From NCBI GenBank assembly GCA_023375675.1, contig JALQBC010000012.1:124001-188000 (forward strand): a DNA stretch of 64,000 bases. Reading direction: 5' to 3'. Made by a program: the position numbers and the translations under genes. Position 1 is the stretch's first letter. Every line of letters starts with the position of its first letter. The DNA comes from Cytospora piceicola (Eukaryota > Ascomycota > Sordariomycetes > Diaporthales > Cytosporaceae). Of this stretch, positions 11,306 through 24,972 are shown one piece after another. Below the pieces are notes generated by a model, which saw only the letters and a list, made by a program, of their open reading frames with translations, was not told where the DNA came from and made no database searches.

Positions 11306-12583
11306 ATGGGCAGCACTCTATCAATTTTGACCGACAAGACATTTGTCGGTTGGGCAGTCATCTCTGCTGGCATCGCCTACGCTGTCTACAAGCAGTATGA
11401 CAACAAGCAGACTCACCAGCGCAAGCTCACTTCACAGAAGCAGAGGGGACATGAGCTGCAGCAGCCCAAGAAGGAGAACAAGGCTAAGCGACAACGGTTG
11501 GAGAGCTTCGCCAGCGAGCCCAAACAGACCCAGTCCAAGAGCTACGCCGCAGCCGCCCAGGCCAAGGGAAACGATCACAGCTTCGACGATGGTCTCGACA
11601 ACCGCGAGTTTGCCAAACAGATGGCACAGAACAAGAAGAACAAGTTCACCCCCAAGGTCAGCAACGAACAGAAACAGAAGTCTATCAAGCAATCGAAGGC
11701 CAAGGAGATCAACTCAGAGGCCGGACCTGGCAAGGTCTCTTCGCCCTCTGCGCCCTCTTCTACAGCGGGCGTCGACGCCGACGACGACCAGTCTTCGGCT
11801 GCTTCCCCAGAGGTCTCTGCCGTTGATCCTACTGGCGTCTCCGACATGCTTGAGCAGCAAGCCCAGACCCCTTCGGTTCTCCGATTGACCGACACGGCCG
11901 AGAAGCAGAAGAAGGCCAAGCCAGCCAAGTCGCCACAACGCGTCGAGACCAAGAAGCAGAGACAGAATAGGCTGAAGGCCGAGAGGGCCAAGGCAGATCG
12001 TGAGGAGGAGGAGAAGGCCCGAAAGACCCTGATGGAGGCTCAGCGGCGCAAGGCCCGTGAGGCCGAGGGCAGAGCTGCCAAGGATGGCTCTATCTTCATG
12101 TCCGCCCAGAAGCCTTCCCCATGGACCGGAGCCGGTGCCAATGGCAAGACTGAGCAGAAGGCAGCGCCAGATGCTGTCCTGCCGCTGGACACCTTTGACA
12201 ACAAAACGGAGACAGCCACTTCTGTGGCCCCGGCAAAGGGCAAGGAGAATTCTAAGCAGAACGGCAAGGGTCCAAGTTGGGCTGACATTCCCTATTCAGA
12301 AGAGGAGCAGCTGGAGATGATCAAGAAGCAGGCCCTGGAGGACGAGTGGGTCCCCGTCGCACCCAAGGCCCGCAGGACCAAGAGCAACAAGGTCATCAGC
12401 GAGACCGATGACTCCGCCGGAGAGGCACCTGCACCAGCCACGGACAAGTCGGCCCCCAAGGCCGAGACGAACGGGCGGCCGAAGCCGAAGACTATGCCGA
12501 CGCAGTCGTCCTTCGCCAACCTCGCCGATGAGGGTGCTGATCTTGGCGGGGACGAGCAGCAGGAGCATGAATGGGACGTCTAA
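11306..12583 (+). CDS. Orphan membrane-anchored, Lys/Glu-rich coiled-coil protein
   Basis: Intronless coding sequence of 425 aa from the ATG at 11306. The frame is open further upstream but has no ATG there. One hydrophobic segment lies near the N-terminus (about residues 10-26, FVGWAVISAGIAYAVYK), so the protein is probably anchored by its N-terminus with a cytosolic body. The rest is highly charged: a Lys/Gln-rich region, a Ser/Ala-rich linker, a strongly helical stretch with many Lys, Arg and Glu (about 235-295) likely to form a coiled coil, then a conserved-looking GPSWADIPYSEEEQLEM segment and an acidic end (EHEWDV). I do not recognise the family. Homologues seem to exist in other ascomycetes from the composition alone, but I assign no function. 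Confidence 0.8.
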   Translation: MGSTLSILTDKTFVGWAVISAGIAYAVYKQYDNKQTHQRKLTSQKQRGHELQQPKKENKAKRQRLESFASEPKQTQSKSYAAAAQAKGNDHSFDDGLDNREFAKQMAQNKKNKFTPKVSNEQKQKSIKQSKAKEINSEAGPGKVSSPSAPSSTAGVDADDDQSSAASPEVSAVDPTGVSDMLEQQAQTPSVLRLTDTAEKQKKAKPAKSPQRVETKKQRQNRLKAERAKADREEEEKARKTLMEAQRRKAREAEGRAAKDGSIFMSAQKPSPWTGAGANGKTEQKAAPDAVLPLDTFDNKTETATSVAPAKGKENSKQNGKGPSWADIPYSEEEQLEMIKKQALEDEWVPVAPKARRTKSNKVISETDDSAGEAPAPATDKSAPKAETNGRPKPKTMPTQSSFANLADEGADLGGDEQQEHEWDV

Positions 12584-13537
12584 AGAAGGGCATGCGCAAG
12601 GGCACCATGGTTGGGTCACAAAGTGGCAGCCTAATATCTGGCCAACCCAGGAGATACGATCCTCATTCTCTGCCATCTCCATTCCTCCATTGTCCTGAAA
12701 TCACCTTTTTCATCTTATTATGACAATTATGGGACAAAGTGGTGGCGCGCTGCCAATTTTAACTAGGGAATGGTTGATGTACTTGGTTTTGTATGTACAC
12801 TAAAGGAGGACCAATTCCGGCACATGAAAAAGGAAGCCTGCGGATGCAGACTGGTTATTATTATTTTTCAGATGGAGCGCTTTCTGCCGTGGAAGCAAGG
12901 ACGCTCTTGAAGTTTTTGGGGAAGTTGGATTGGCAGAAACGGACTTGTGCTTTTAATGAGACTCACACCAGCAAGCAACGCTGCTTTTCTTCGTTGTCTT
13001 CATGTGCGGTCAAGAGACTCTAGTCAATACGAATTTTTATTTATTATTCTGGCACCATCGGAGTTCATAATTACCTATGTTGTGACATTGCCGTGTTGTT
13101 CTGACGGGTTAGATCTGCTACTACCTGCGAAGTACATACATACACTAGGCAGTGTGCATGTGTGTATATGCGTATAAGTATTATATGTTGGCTACTTAAG
13201 TAAGTAACTGTAAGAATAAGTGTACATATATATATATATATATACCTAGGTATATACAAGCTGCCCCTGTGGGCCCGCCAGGCGCGGCGCATCAACGAGT
13301 GAAGGACCAGCCTGACGTAGCCTCGCAGCCAGGGGAATTTTCTGTCGGCGATGCAGATTCCACCCACTTTCCGCTTGAGTCACCACCACAGTGTTTCCAA
13401 GGTTGTTCTTGCCGCTGCCCCTCCAACCCCTCCTCCATTATTGACTACCTAGGTATTTTCGCGTCGTCTAGTATTTTGTGTCCACTTCCCAGCAACGGGA
13501 ACAGCCACAGCATACTTCCAACCCAATAACTTCGTGA
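12584..13537. other. Intergenic region with a TA microsatellite
   Basis: These 954 bp lie between two + strand genes. A (TA)n run of about 19 nt at 13226-13244 leads directly into the palindrome CCTAGG flanked by TATA. No gene is supported. Confidence 0.55.
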
Positions 13538-15580
13538 ATGCGGATCGTCACCCTGGGAAGCGTTACTAGGTCAGCTCGAGCACGACCACAACTTATTCAA
13601 GCTCCGACTACCAGAGCCACGACACGATCCTCACTTTTCTCGATCACTGTTTACGCACCAAGAACCTTCACCACATCGACGTTTAGACGAAATACCGAGT
13701 CAAACAACATGGCGCCCAAGGGAGGGTTCGAATTGAAGACGCCCAAGGGCACGAGGGACTGGGATGGGAAGCACATGGTGCTGCGCGAGCAGATCTTCGA
13801 TACAAGTTAGCAACTCCCAATATCCAGTTCCCAACCCTGCCCATTCGCTGGGGCCGCCAAGTCACGGCACCAGTGGCCCCAAAACGACCCCGTGCAACAT
13901 GTGTACTTCGTCAATCAGTTGTATCCCATAGTAGAGGCTGACATTGTCCGTTACAGTCCGAGATGTGTTCAAGCGCCACGGCGGCGTTACGATCGACACC
14001 CCCGTCTTCGAGCTGAAGGAGATCCTGGCGGGCAAGTACGGCGAGGACTCGAAACTCATCTACGACCTGGCCGACCAGGGAGGCGAGCTTTGCTCCCTGC
14101 GGTATGATCTCACCGTGCCGTTCGCGCGCTACGTCGCGCAGAAGAACGTCCAGCAGATCAAGCGGTACCACATTGCGAAGGTCTACCGGAGAGACCAGCC
14201 GGCTGTCTCCAAGGGCCGGATGAGGGAGTTCTACCAGTGCGACTTCGACATTGCCGGCGCGTTCGATGCGATGTTGCCTGACTCCGAGATCATCAAGATC
14301 ATCGTGGAGGTCTTCGAGGCTCTGGGCTGGCACGGCAGGTATACCGTCAAGACGAACCACCGCAAGATCCTGGACGGTATATTCCAGGTCTGCGGCGTAC
14401 CAGAGGACAAGATTCGGACCATCTCGTCTGCTGTGGACAAGCTTGATAAGATGCCATGGGCAGATGTCAAGAAGGAGATGGTCGAGGAGAAGGGGCTTGC
14501 TGAGGAGGTCGCGGACAAGATTGGCGTATGGGTGCAACTGAAGGGCGGCAGGGACCTCGTGGAGAAGCTGCAGCAGGACGAGTCCTTGGCTGCGAACGAG
14601 TCCATGAAGCAGGGATTGACGGAAATGGGGCTGCTATTCGACTACTTGGAGTGCCTCGACGCCACCAGCGCCGTGTCATTCGACTTGAGCCTTGCCAGAG
14701 GGTTGGACTACTACACAGGCATCATCTACGAAGTCGTCACCGAGGGCTCAGCACCAGACGCCCCGGCTGGAAGCGAGGCTCCCGCTAAGCAAAAGCCCAA
14801 GAAGAAGGGCAAGGTGTCGGAAGATGACGACCGCTCCGACGACCCAACACTCGGCGTGGGCAGTGTTGCCGCCGGTGGAAGATACGACAACCTGGTCGGC
14901 ATGTTCTCCGGCAAGGGCCAGATCCCTTGCGTGGGCATCTCCTTCGGCGTGGACAGGATATTCTCCATCATGTCAGCTAGGCTCAAGGCCGAGCAGGGCA
15001 AGGAGCCTAGGAACAACGAGACCGATGTCTACGTGATGGCTCTGGGTGGCAAGGGCTTCGACGGCATGGTCAAGGACCGCATGCGGATATGCAACCAGCT
15101 CTGGGCTGCCGGTATCAAGGCCGAGTTTCTCTACAAGAACAAGCCAAAGCTGCAGAACCGTAAGTGTCTCGGCAACACCCACCAATCTCGACATATGCTG
15201 ACGGTGTTTTCTTTATAGAGTTCAAGGCTGCCGAGGTCAACGGCGTGCCCTTCGCGGTCATTCTCGGCGAGGAGGAGTTGGCAAACGGCCAAGTGAAGTA
15301 AGTACTCGGTCTGCATATACAAGTCCGACCTTGACACTAACGTACTTTTCCAATCAGGCTCAAGCAGATGGGTCTGGAAGACGGCCACCCGGAGAAGGAA
15401 GGCATCCTCGTGGGTATTACTGAGCTCGTGGGTGAGGTGCGCAGGCGCCTAGACTTGGAGCTCAAGCTCGAGGAGATGACGCGGAACGCGGCCGGACTAC
15501 GTGTGGTTGACGGCGTCAAGGGCGAGGATGTCAAGGTTGAGGATGCCGGTGCTGCTGATGCGGCTGCTCCGGAGGTCTAG
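13538..15580 (+). CDS. HTS1: Histidyl-tRNA synthetase, probable dual mitochondrial/cytosolic
   Basis: Exons 13538-13805, 13957-15159, 15219-15297 and 15358-15580 (590 aa). Class II HisRS motifs are present in order: [41 protein letters not shown] (motif 2), the histidine signature [10 protein letters not shown], and AAGGRYDNL with [11 protein letters not shown] (motif 3), then an anticodon-binding domain. It charges tRNA-His. The first 57 residues are Arg/Ser/Thr-rich with almost no acids (a typical matrix presequence, with FTTSTFRRN near a likely cleavage site). A second in-frame ATG at 13709 begins [14 protein letters not shown], where cytosolic HisRS starts. In yeast HTS1 one gene gives both enzymes through two starts; the same is inferred here. 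A Lys/Asp-rich insertion lies between the histidine signature and motif 3, as in yeast. Confidence 0.95.
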
Positions 15581-18249
15581 AAGCTCAAGCGGAAGATGTG
15601 GGCCGCGGCGGTGTTTCAGCCTTCTACACTAATTGACGCCCGGGCTCTCCTCTGCCGGCTTCCGAGAACCCCTTTTCCCACTGATATACAAAATTGGGGG
15701 CCGATAGACCGTATGAGTGATGACAAGTACTTCCAAAATAGACCATGACCGCGTATCGTATGAGAAGGGATTTCCGACTAGGCCATAAGAGTATGCTGCT
15801 CGTAAGCTGCTGCTCGTAAGGATGGAACTCACTCGCCCCCACCTGGGCACCGGTTGACGAGCATTGTCGCTGACGCAAAGGAAGGATCTCACCCCTTCGC
15901 AGTCAGTTATGTGAAGGTTGGAATCTGGACCAATCTTTCCATTTGATGGGAGACGCGACGAGTGGTATGGAAGTACGTGTTTATTATCTGCCTAGGTATG
16001 TGTGTATATATGTGTGTGTGTATGCAAGGAATGTTCTGGTGGGTTTTCTAGAAGGGCATCCACCAGGCAAGCGTCATTTGAATCTCATCGACATGGAGAC
16101 TGACCAGTCATTTTTTCCCCTTCTTTCTCTGGCCAGTCCTTATTTTCTCATACGACAGCATTGCCCTTTTTTAGTCTTACTTTCTCCCCTGTTCGTGTTC
16201 TTCCCTGTGGGAGGTTGGTCAAGAGCATGAGCCACGGTGTGGCCCTCGCTTAAGCACGGTCGGAAATTACACCCGTTCAGCACCGTGACAGGCAGGCTGG
16301 CGGGATCACCGTTAATGGCGGGGTGTGAGGTTCCAAATGGCCAAATTCCCCATGGATGATATCAATTTTGGGTTCCTGTCCATCAACCGGCGATGTCACG
16401 CCTTGCGTGTCAGTGCACACTGCTCTCCTTATAGGCTGTCTCATCACTCAGTGCGGAGAGCGGAGACGGGGAGAGGCTTTGTGGAGGTAGCAATCTTGTC
16501 CCATGGCTTTGGGTCCCAAGTTTTGATATTTCTTAAAGCATTGATCCGGTCGATCTATAAGAGGAGAAGCTGGGACCTGAGATAGAGTTGTCGATGTGTC
16601 CAGTAATGGTGTATATATAGATGAGCCCAAGTGTACGGTAGCATAGGTGTTGTAGTGTACGTATCTAGGTATATATTTTTCTTCCTCTCCGTCACCTCCG
16701 AGACCTCTCAGGAAATCTGCTGCATGATACTGTGCAGTATATAAATATATAAATACTTAGGTATATACACAGTGGTACAGTATATTAGATGATAGTTGGT
16801 CCATACTGTGGTGGTCAATGTATTACACGTATGATAAGTAAGCAGGCAAGCAAATGACCAAACATCATCTTGAAAGTGCCCATCTGGTCAGTGAGGAAGC
16901 GGGCAGAGATGCAGAGAGGCAGAGAGGCAGAGACTGTGGCATCATGACGAAGGAAGAGTATCCACACCAACTCAATTATCAATTCTGGTTTGTGGTCGAT
17001 GCTTGAGCGGCATCCTCCACGTTTTCCCACCCTTGCGACCACCCTTGTGAGAACCCTTGTGAGCACCCTTGCGAGTTTACCCTTGCGAGCACATGCTATT
17101 GCTGCAAACATCCAGAGTGGGTTCTCTTGAGATGCAGGTCCCAGGTTGCTTTTTGCAGCCCAGCAGCCAACAGCCCCCAGCACCCAGCCTGGGCAGTGAG
17201 GCAGTCCCCGCAGTCGGAGCTGCACCAATGCAAGGGGAGATTGAGACGAGCAGACGAGTCAAAAGTGCTCGCCTCACACTATCTAGGTACTCTTTTTGTT
17301 TGTGGTTGATCTCTCTCCCCCACATCGTCCCACCTTCCTTTCCCCTTCCCTCGCCTTTACCATCACCTTCACCCTCACCCTCACCCTCACACTCACCCCA
17401 ACTATTCTCCCCTCCCCCCCCCTCTCCACTCCTTCATCATCATCACCACCATCAACACTCCTTTGATCCTTCCTGTTCCCTTCCAATCGGTCGAGACTCC
17501 AAATCAATTGCTTTTCATCTCAAACCTTCCCCAATTCTCAAAAGGAGGCTAAAGCTAAATTGTTTGGTCTTCTCCCTATTGACTTGCCCTCATTACTGTT
17601 TTTGTAATCACCAACCAACACCAACCACAAACTCTGCGTCATTCAGAGCAAAACCGTCTTTAGTCACTCCTTTACCATTTTTCTCACCAACCTCCTATCA
17701 GTACACTACGCGAGTGTCTCAACTCTTCGTCCATACCCAACATCGAACGCGGGCTCAATGTTTTGTCTGAGACTCTGAGACAACCATATATCTTGTCAAA
17801 CAACTCATATATTCCATGAGCCAGTCGGTTCATTCGCTAATACCATAATATCCATCATTATTCCTCTTTGCGCCACACATGCTTCGGGGGTTTTTCTTCT
17901 TTAACTTCCAAAGTCATCGTCTCGAGTTCCGTTGAAGTACACTACCGTTTTCGAAGTATTTGACAGCAGTTGCCACCTACCGTCCAATATCTCGATTTAA
18001 CGGGATCATTATCAAGTCCTTCGTGTCTCGCTTGCCACTGACGCTACACTCGGGTGACGCGTCTATACAATTGCCCTCGACCGCCATTGTTCGACACCCG
18101 CTACTTGCAGACCGTCGCCAGGATCAATCCCGGGGAAGAGAGCATTGTCATTGCATGTCCGGCTAGAATAGTCTCTGCGCTGCCAGCATCCATCACGACG
18201 GATTATACTGCAGCTTTCCTGGGCTAGTCATTGCCTAGCATACACAATC
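15581..18249. other. Long intergenic region with several simple repeats
   Basis: This 2.7-kb stretch has no supported gene. It contains GCAGAGAG-type repeats (about 16902-16934), five tandem 12-mers (17029-17090, listed separately), a pyrimidine-rich (CACCCT)n zone (about 17361-17398) and a C run near 17414. The last kilobase is likely promoter and long leader of the gene starting at 18250. A 233-codon frame at 17069-17770 is low-complexity and was rejected. Confidence 0.55.
17029..17090. repeat. Five tandem copies of a 12-bp unit
   Basis: Consensus ACCCTTGYGAGM, copies starting at 17029, 17041, 17053, 17065 and 17079; a 2-nt spacer precedes the last copy. Copies differ at one or two positions. 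Confidence 0.75.
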
Positions 18250-19753
18250 ATGCCGAAGGGCCTCATACCCCTGATGCTGAGTCCCAGCTCGACCGAGAGC
18301 TCGGGTTCCCGCACAAGAGCCAGCACCGTGCTTCCCACGAGGAATTATTCCAAACTCCCAACCCCATTGCCTATCACGTCGGCGCACAAGCGCAATGCCA
18401 GTGATATTACTCCTATGATCAAATCGAGGCCACCCATCAGGGTAATGAAACGGCAGTCACAGCAGGTACCCGCCTCACTGCCAGTGCTACCGTATACCCC
18501 GGCCGAGTGGAAGAAGGCAATTGCGGAGATAAAAAAGTTCCACATCACGAAGAGGCATCGGGCATGTTCAGCCCGGTGTAGTGAAATCCTCACGAATACC
18601 AAGGATATCGTAAGTCGTCTCAATCCCCTGCGTGCCCCGTTTGAACCTAGCCTCTAACACCTGAAACCAGTCTATCGTCGAACCCGCCTATCTGATATAT
18701 CTAAACTTCTACGCCGCAACGTCACTAGAGATGTGTGCTCGACCACTACAACCCGCCTCGTCTTACCGGACCAGCCTTCTTCACCAGGCCCGTGGTTACT
18801 ACGAGAAAGCAGCATCGCTCATCCAGACGGCCGAAGAAGCTGTTATGCCACGCTCGCGGTCAAGCTCCTCGGCATCGTCGGTACCGAGCTTGCACTCGCC
18901 ATCCGGCTCGGTCTCATCCAGCTCGTGGACTCCCGACATGGGCACCATGTCACCGATTAGCCCCATGTCTAGGAAGTCTATCCTGCAACAGGAGCGAAAG
19001 AAGAAACCGAAGAAGAAGGTCTCCTTCGAGCTGCCCAAGGACATGAGCCAGTGGACATTCGACCTTCCCGAGCCCATAGTCCGCCCTGATTCGCCCACTC
19101 TCGGGTTTGACGATGAATATTTCGCCGCCGGCGCATCACGACAGGAACTTCCCGAGTTGCCTCCCAAGCGGTGGTCTCGGCAGGACTTCGACGTCGAGCG
19201 GATAGAGACGTTGATGATAACATCGCCACCCTCCATGCCGTCCATCAGCGAGTCCGAGGAGCTCAGCCCTGCCAGCTCACCCTCATCCGACGGTGGCAGC
19301 TTCGAAGGGTCCTATTTCGCACGGTACGACGACAGCGAGTCGGACTCTGGACTTTCGCAATCGCGTTCGCGGTACTGCGAGACGCTCTCGTCGCTGAAGA
19401 GACAAGTCGCCCGGCACACGTACTCCCTGGACGAACTGCTGCGGTCAGACCAGAGGGTGCTCAATCCGGAACAGCCCGAATCACCCCTTCTCCGGGACGC
19501 GACGAATGCCATGACAGCGGGCTTCAATCGCGTGAGCATGCACGGCAGGCGGCGCAGCAGCAACAGCAGCATCATGAGCTTCAGCAGCTTGGGGTCGAGC
19601 GGCGACGAGGACGAGGCGCGGATGAGGGACCGCAGGGCGCGGATCGACAAGCTGCGCATGAACGGGTGGAAGAGGGAGAGGTTCGACGGGAGCCGCTATG
19701 AGGAGCTCTGTGAGGAGGTCATGGCTGAGCTGGCTGATAAAGAAGCCAAATGA
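18250..19753 (+). CDS. Orphan Ser-rich protein with helical N-terminal domain
   Basis: Exons 18250-18609 and 18671-19753 (480 aa); the 61-nt intron has GTAAGT and CAG ends. After a disordered Ser/Thr/Pro start, residues of about 90-195 form a helix-rich block: EWKKAIAEIKKFHITKRH, a Cys-containing helix, LIYLNFYAATSLEMCARP, then a helix with ARGYYEKAASLIQTAEEAV, reminiscent of TPR- or MIT-like helical repeats. A long Ser/Pro/Asp-rich region follows, with a basic KKKPKKKVSFELP motif that could be a nuclear localisation signal or a docking site. A short charged helical C-terminus (RRARIDKLRMNGWKRERFDG) looks conserved. I do not recognise the family. The gene has a long pyrimidine-rich upstream region. 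Confidence 0.75.
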
Positions 19754-20717
19754 GCATCGGTGGCATGCGTCTTTTGAGCGATGGGCGCAGTTCTGATTGG
19801 AGCGTGGAATTATTATCTATCTATGGACATAATTGATGACTTTATTCTGGGGGATGAGATATCGACGATACCGGGAGGTATACGATGGGAAATCATGTCG
19901 ATGGCTATGCAAGCAATAAGGGAGTACGGGAGCATTTATGGGACGGGGCTTGGCTTGGCTGCATCCAGGGGCCCTGGGACCGGGGCTCAAAAGGTGTTTT
20001 GAATGGGAGGCCAATTGTTGCTGCATCTTAGATGCCTCTTCAACGTACACACATACAGGTTCCTTTCGGCTGATAGCTGAATACCAAGATCTGGACCTTC
20101 AATGGCCAAAACAACACTGCCTTCTGCCTTTCCCGACACTAGTCTTTGCTGCGAAGTAAATATATAAGGTACCTCTCTACACGTGTCAATCAAGATAGGC
20201 CTCGCAGTGTACCCCAGCAGTAAGACTAATAAGCGTGGTCCATATAGACTGGAGTCCGTGTATACATATTATCCGAGAATATCATCCGAGTCAGCAGCCA
20301 CGTACGTACTTGCATTTTGCCGACATGGGGGATATAGCTGTGTACCACATGTCCCAGACAAGTCAGTGATACTTGAAGGATCTTTCATGGGAGGGGGTAT
20401 ATCCTATTTCTCAGACCGAATCTACGTCCCAGTGAATACGCACGGTAGTATCTCAATGTCTTTCCTACCATCCTATCACTACCATACTATTTGGCCGCTG
20501 CTTTCCAGGCGATGCCGGTAAGGGGAAGGGGGGTTGAAAAATTGACCAGATACAAAATGAACAGAATGGCTCTCTAAGTCAAAAGCATGAATGATCCCTG
20601 AGCCATACTCACTATGGCTGTTTGTTCGAAAGAAGCCGCTCCCCACCAGAGCCCCCATTGTCCCGCTGCCCTCCGTTTGATCTGTTGCCACCACACACAC
20701 AAACAAATAGACACAAT
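19754..20717. other. Convergent intergenic region
   Basis: These 964 bp lie between the 3' ends of the Ser-rich protein gene and the kinase gene. No gene, RNA or repeat is recognisable. Confidence 0.6.
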
Positions 20718-22335
<1,618 letters not shown>

Positions 22336-24307
22336 CTTCCTTTGGTTCAGGTTGTGCTGGACGGGTGGTGGTCGAAGTAGGGGCGACTCGATATCGCGTA
22401 TCGGTTGATGTGTATGTATGTATGTATGTATGTATGTATGTATGTATGTCAAGGTGGGGGCAAGTTCAGGAGCTTCCGAGGTCACTCTGGTTTATGCTGA
22501 GGATGGCGGTCGACGGTGAGGTAAGTTCGATGGAGCGCGAACTCGTGGGGAAGCAGTCGCTGGGAAGGAGCAAGTCAAATAAAAACGACCAAGTTCAAAA
22601 GCGCTCTTTCAGATGTGTTGTGTTGTCTGGTAATAATGGGACCCTATCAAGGTTCACGGCTGAGAGAGGGGCCCGAGGGGAGCACTGGGAGTCTGGCCTG
22701 CCAGCCTGCCTGCGAGGGCGCGACAGGAGTGGAGTGGGTTGGTTAACTATAGCTCAAGAGTGCATGTGGTCCCTGAACCATTTGAAAAGGAGGGGCTAAA
22801 TTACGGGTCCAACGGTTGGGTTGTTTCGTTTTGTTTCGTTTGGCCTTTGCGAGAGAGGGAGATGCTTGTCAAGGGTCAGAGAAGAAGAGGCCAGCAACAA
22901 ACAGTAGATAGAAAATGTGTTGGTGTCAAAACATTGGACAAGGTTTGACAAGACCTAAAGTTGAACAACAACACATGGGGAGGGCAACAATGATATAAGG
23001 TGCGAGGACCAATTGAAGCCTTATGAGGGGGACTGAGGGAGAGGGCGATTTGTCTTTTGGTTGCATGTGTCACCAACTAAAACCAACCAACAAACACCCA
23101 CACGATAGCCCAGCCCAACTTCATCTGTTCACAGCCGCACAAGCTAGCTCTGCTTCGCCCACACAGGGCAGATTCCTTCCTAGAGATCCTTACTTCCCAG
23201 GCTTCCTTCTACCCAGCTACCCAGCTACCTAAGTACCTTTCTAGGTGATATCCTTGTATGTCCATGGCCTTGTGAATATATCCACAGGTTTTAGCCTTGG
23301 CTTTGAATTGCACAAGGGCCGCAAGGGTTGCCTCCCCCCACCGATATCTGGATCTGGCTGGCACTGCCATCCCCCCACTGTTCTGACTGTATACACAGTA
23401 TATGGTAACAGGGGCTTCTAGGTCCAGTGGGAGGAGGCCTTGTTACCATGCAAATGCAATGCGTGGATTCTGGACATTTGGCAACTTGATACTTTTTATC
23501 TTAGCAATATCCTGGATGGAATGATTAAATAGAAAAATAATATAAATAGGGAAAAAAAGAGGGCGTCATCTCTGACTCCATATACCTACCTGAGGTATGT
23601 AGTATTAGATCTAGATCTAAGAACCTTGGAAGCTACCAAGGTATACCTGAGTATGGAAGTTTGACATGTTTGCTACTTGCTGCTTGTAGTACCCAGCAGC
23701 CCAGGTAACTTCCCAGGTGCTTGCACTTGGGCAGCCCTGGGGATTCTCACATGTCTATTTAAGTATCTAGGTCGCCAGATCCAGGATCTGTGTCAGGTTA
23801 TTTAGCGCATTTACCCCAACTTACTCCAGACCTTCCTAGCTAAACTTCTAAATGGGGGATCGGTGATCTGCTATTCCGACTACCCAGGCTACCTGGCTAC
23901 CTCCAGGCCTACTTAGCACAATGCAGAAACCACCACCACTACTACTACTACACATCCTGTCGTTACAACAAAGACAAGCCTTACCAAATCTCTACTAAAT
24001 CTCTACCAAATCTCTTTGAGCCTCCGTGTGCCCTTGACCCTTCCTCCCCTTAGCCAACAACTTCTTTTGACTGAAGCTCCTTGAACGCGACAACGTGGAG
24101 CACCTGCCTTCCGCCATAGCCGCAGCCTACTGGTTGGTGCCAACACCCAGACCCTTCAACACATTGACACAGCTCCAGTTGTTCGAGTGCTTGGACACCT
24201 ATCATCACTACTCCCAAGGGCTCCTTTGACCTCCCAACCAGACCTCACTTCGCCGTTTCCCTTTCTCTCTCTCTATCTCTCCTCTCACTCTCATACATCC
24301 GTTCGCC
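22336..24307. other. Divergent intergenic region with repeats
   Basis: This 2-kb region lies between divergent genes. It has a (TATG)n array at 22411-22449 and many CTACC/TAGGTA-type motifs at 23210-23235, 23580-23650 and 23880-23915. The right end (about 23950-24300) is pyrimidine-rich leader sequence of the E2 gene. No gene is supported. Confidence 0.55.
22411..22449. repeat. (TATG)n microsatellite
   Basis: About nine to ten perfect tetramer units, 76 bp upstream of the kinase start codon, so within its promoter or leader. Confidence 0.9.
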
Positions 24308-24972
24308 ATGGGTGCCAACTTTGCCCAGAAACGGCTCGGGAAAGAGCTGAACAAAGTATGCCACTGAAACTCGGATTGAGCTGGCCTGAATCCAATCCAA
24401 TCCATGATCCAGCCTGGATTACCCGCCCCGCCCCCACCATTGACATCTTCATATTCCCGTGAGTGACCTGAGCTGACTTGGCAACCCTTGGTGTAAAGGT
24501 CAACGTCAGCCTTCCAGCTGGCATCTCCCTTGTCACTGCCGACGACCTCGAGACATGGTACCTCGATATCAAAGTCCTCGACGACAATCCCCTCTATCTC
24601 AACCAGACCTTCAGACTGATGTTCCGATTCGGACCTCAGTACCCAATAGGCAAGTTATGCGCGCCTCTCAGTCGCAACGGCGACATGCTAATGATGGAAC
24701 CAGAACCCCCCGAGGTGACCTTTGTCCAGAAGCCCGACCGACCGATACCTATACACCCACATATCTACTCAAACGGCATCATCTGCCTCGACCTCCTGGG
24801 CCAGCAGGGCTGGAGCCCGGTTCAGAATGTTGAAAGCATTTGCATGTCTCTGCAGAGCATGCTGACAGGCAATACGAAGAACGAGCGTCCTCCCGGAGAC
24901 GAGGAGTTCGTCAGGAGCAACCGCTTGCGACCAAAGGACATTGATTTCTACTACCACGACAACAAAGTGTAA
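24308..24972 (+). CDS. UBE2W: UBE2W-type ubiquitin-conjugating enzyme (E2)
   Basis: Exons 24308-24355, 24499-24649 and 24704-24972 (155 aa). The UBC fold is complete: N-terminal helix (FAQKRLGKELNK), FRFGPQYPIEPPEVTF, HPHIYSNGIICLDLL with the catalytic Cys at residue 94, WSPVQNVESICMSLQSML and the RPPGDEEFV segment. The IYSNG..CLDLL form and the FYYHDN ending resemble UBE2W, the E2 that ubiquitylates protein N-termini; this assignment is by family resemblance. The first intron (24356-24498) is conventional. The second (24650-24703, 54 nt) starts with GCAAGT, not GT, with branch point TGCTAAT and acceptor CCAG; only this GC-AG splice restores the universal YPIEPPEV motif. The intron has no stop and is a multiple of three, so retention would insert 18 residues. 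Confidence 0.92.

Noticed and set aside
17069..17770. Open frame of 233 codons on the + strand
   Set aside because: The product is low-complexity (Ser, Pro, His runs) translated from simple repeats and pyrimidine-rich leader. It has no domain or splice support.
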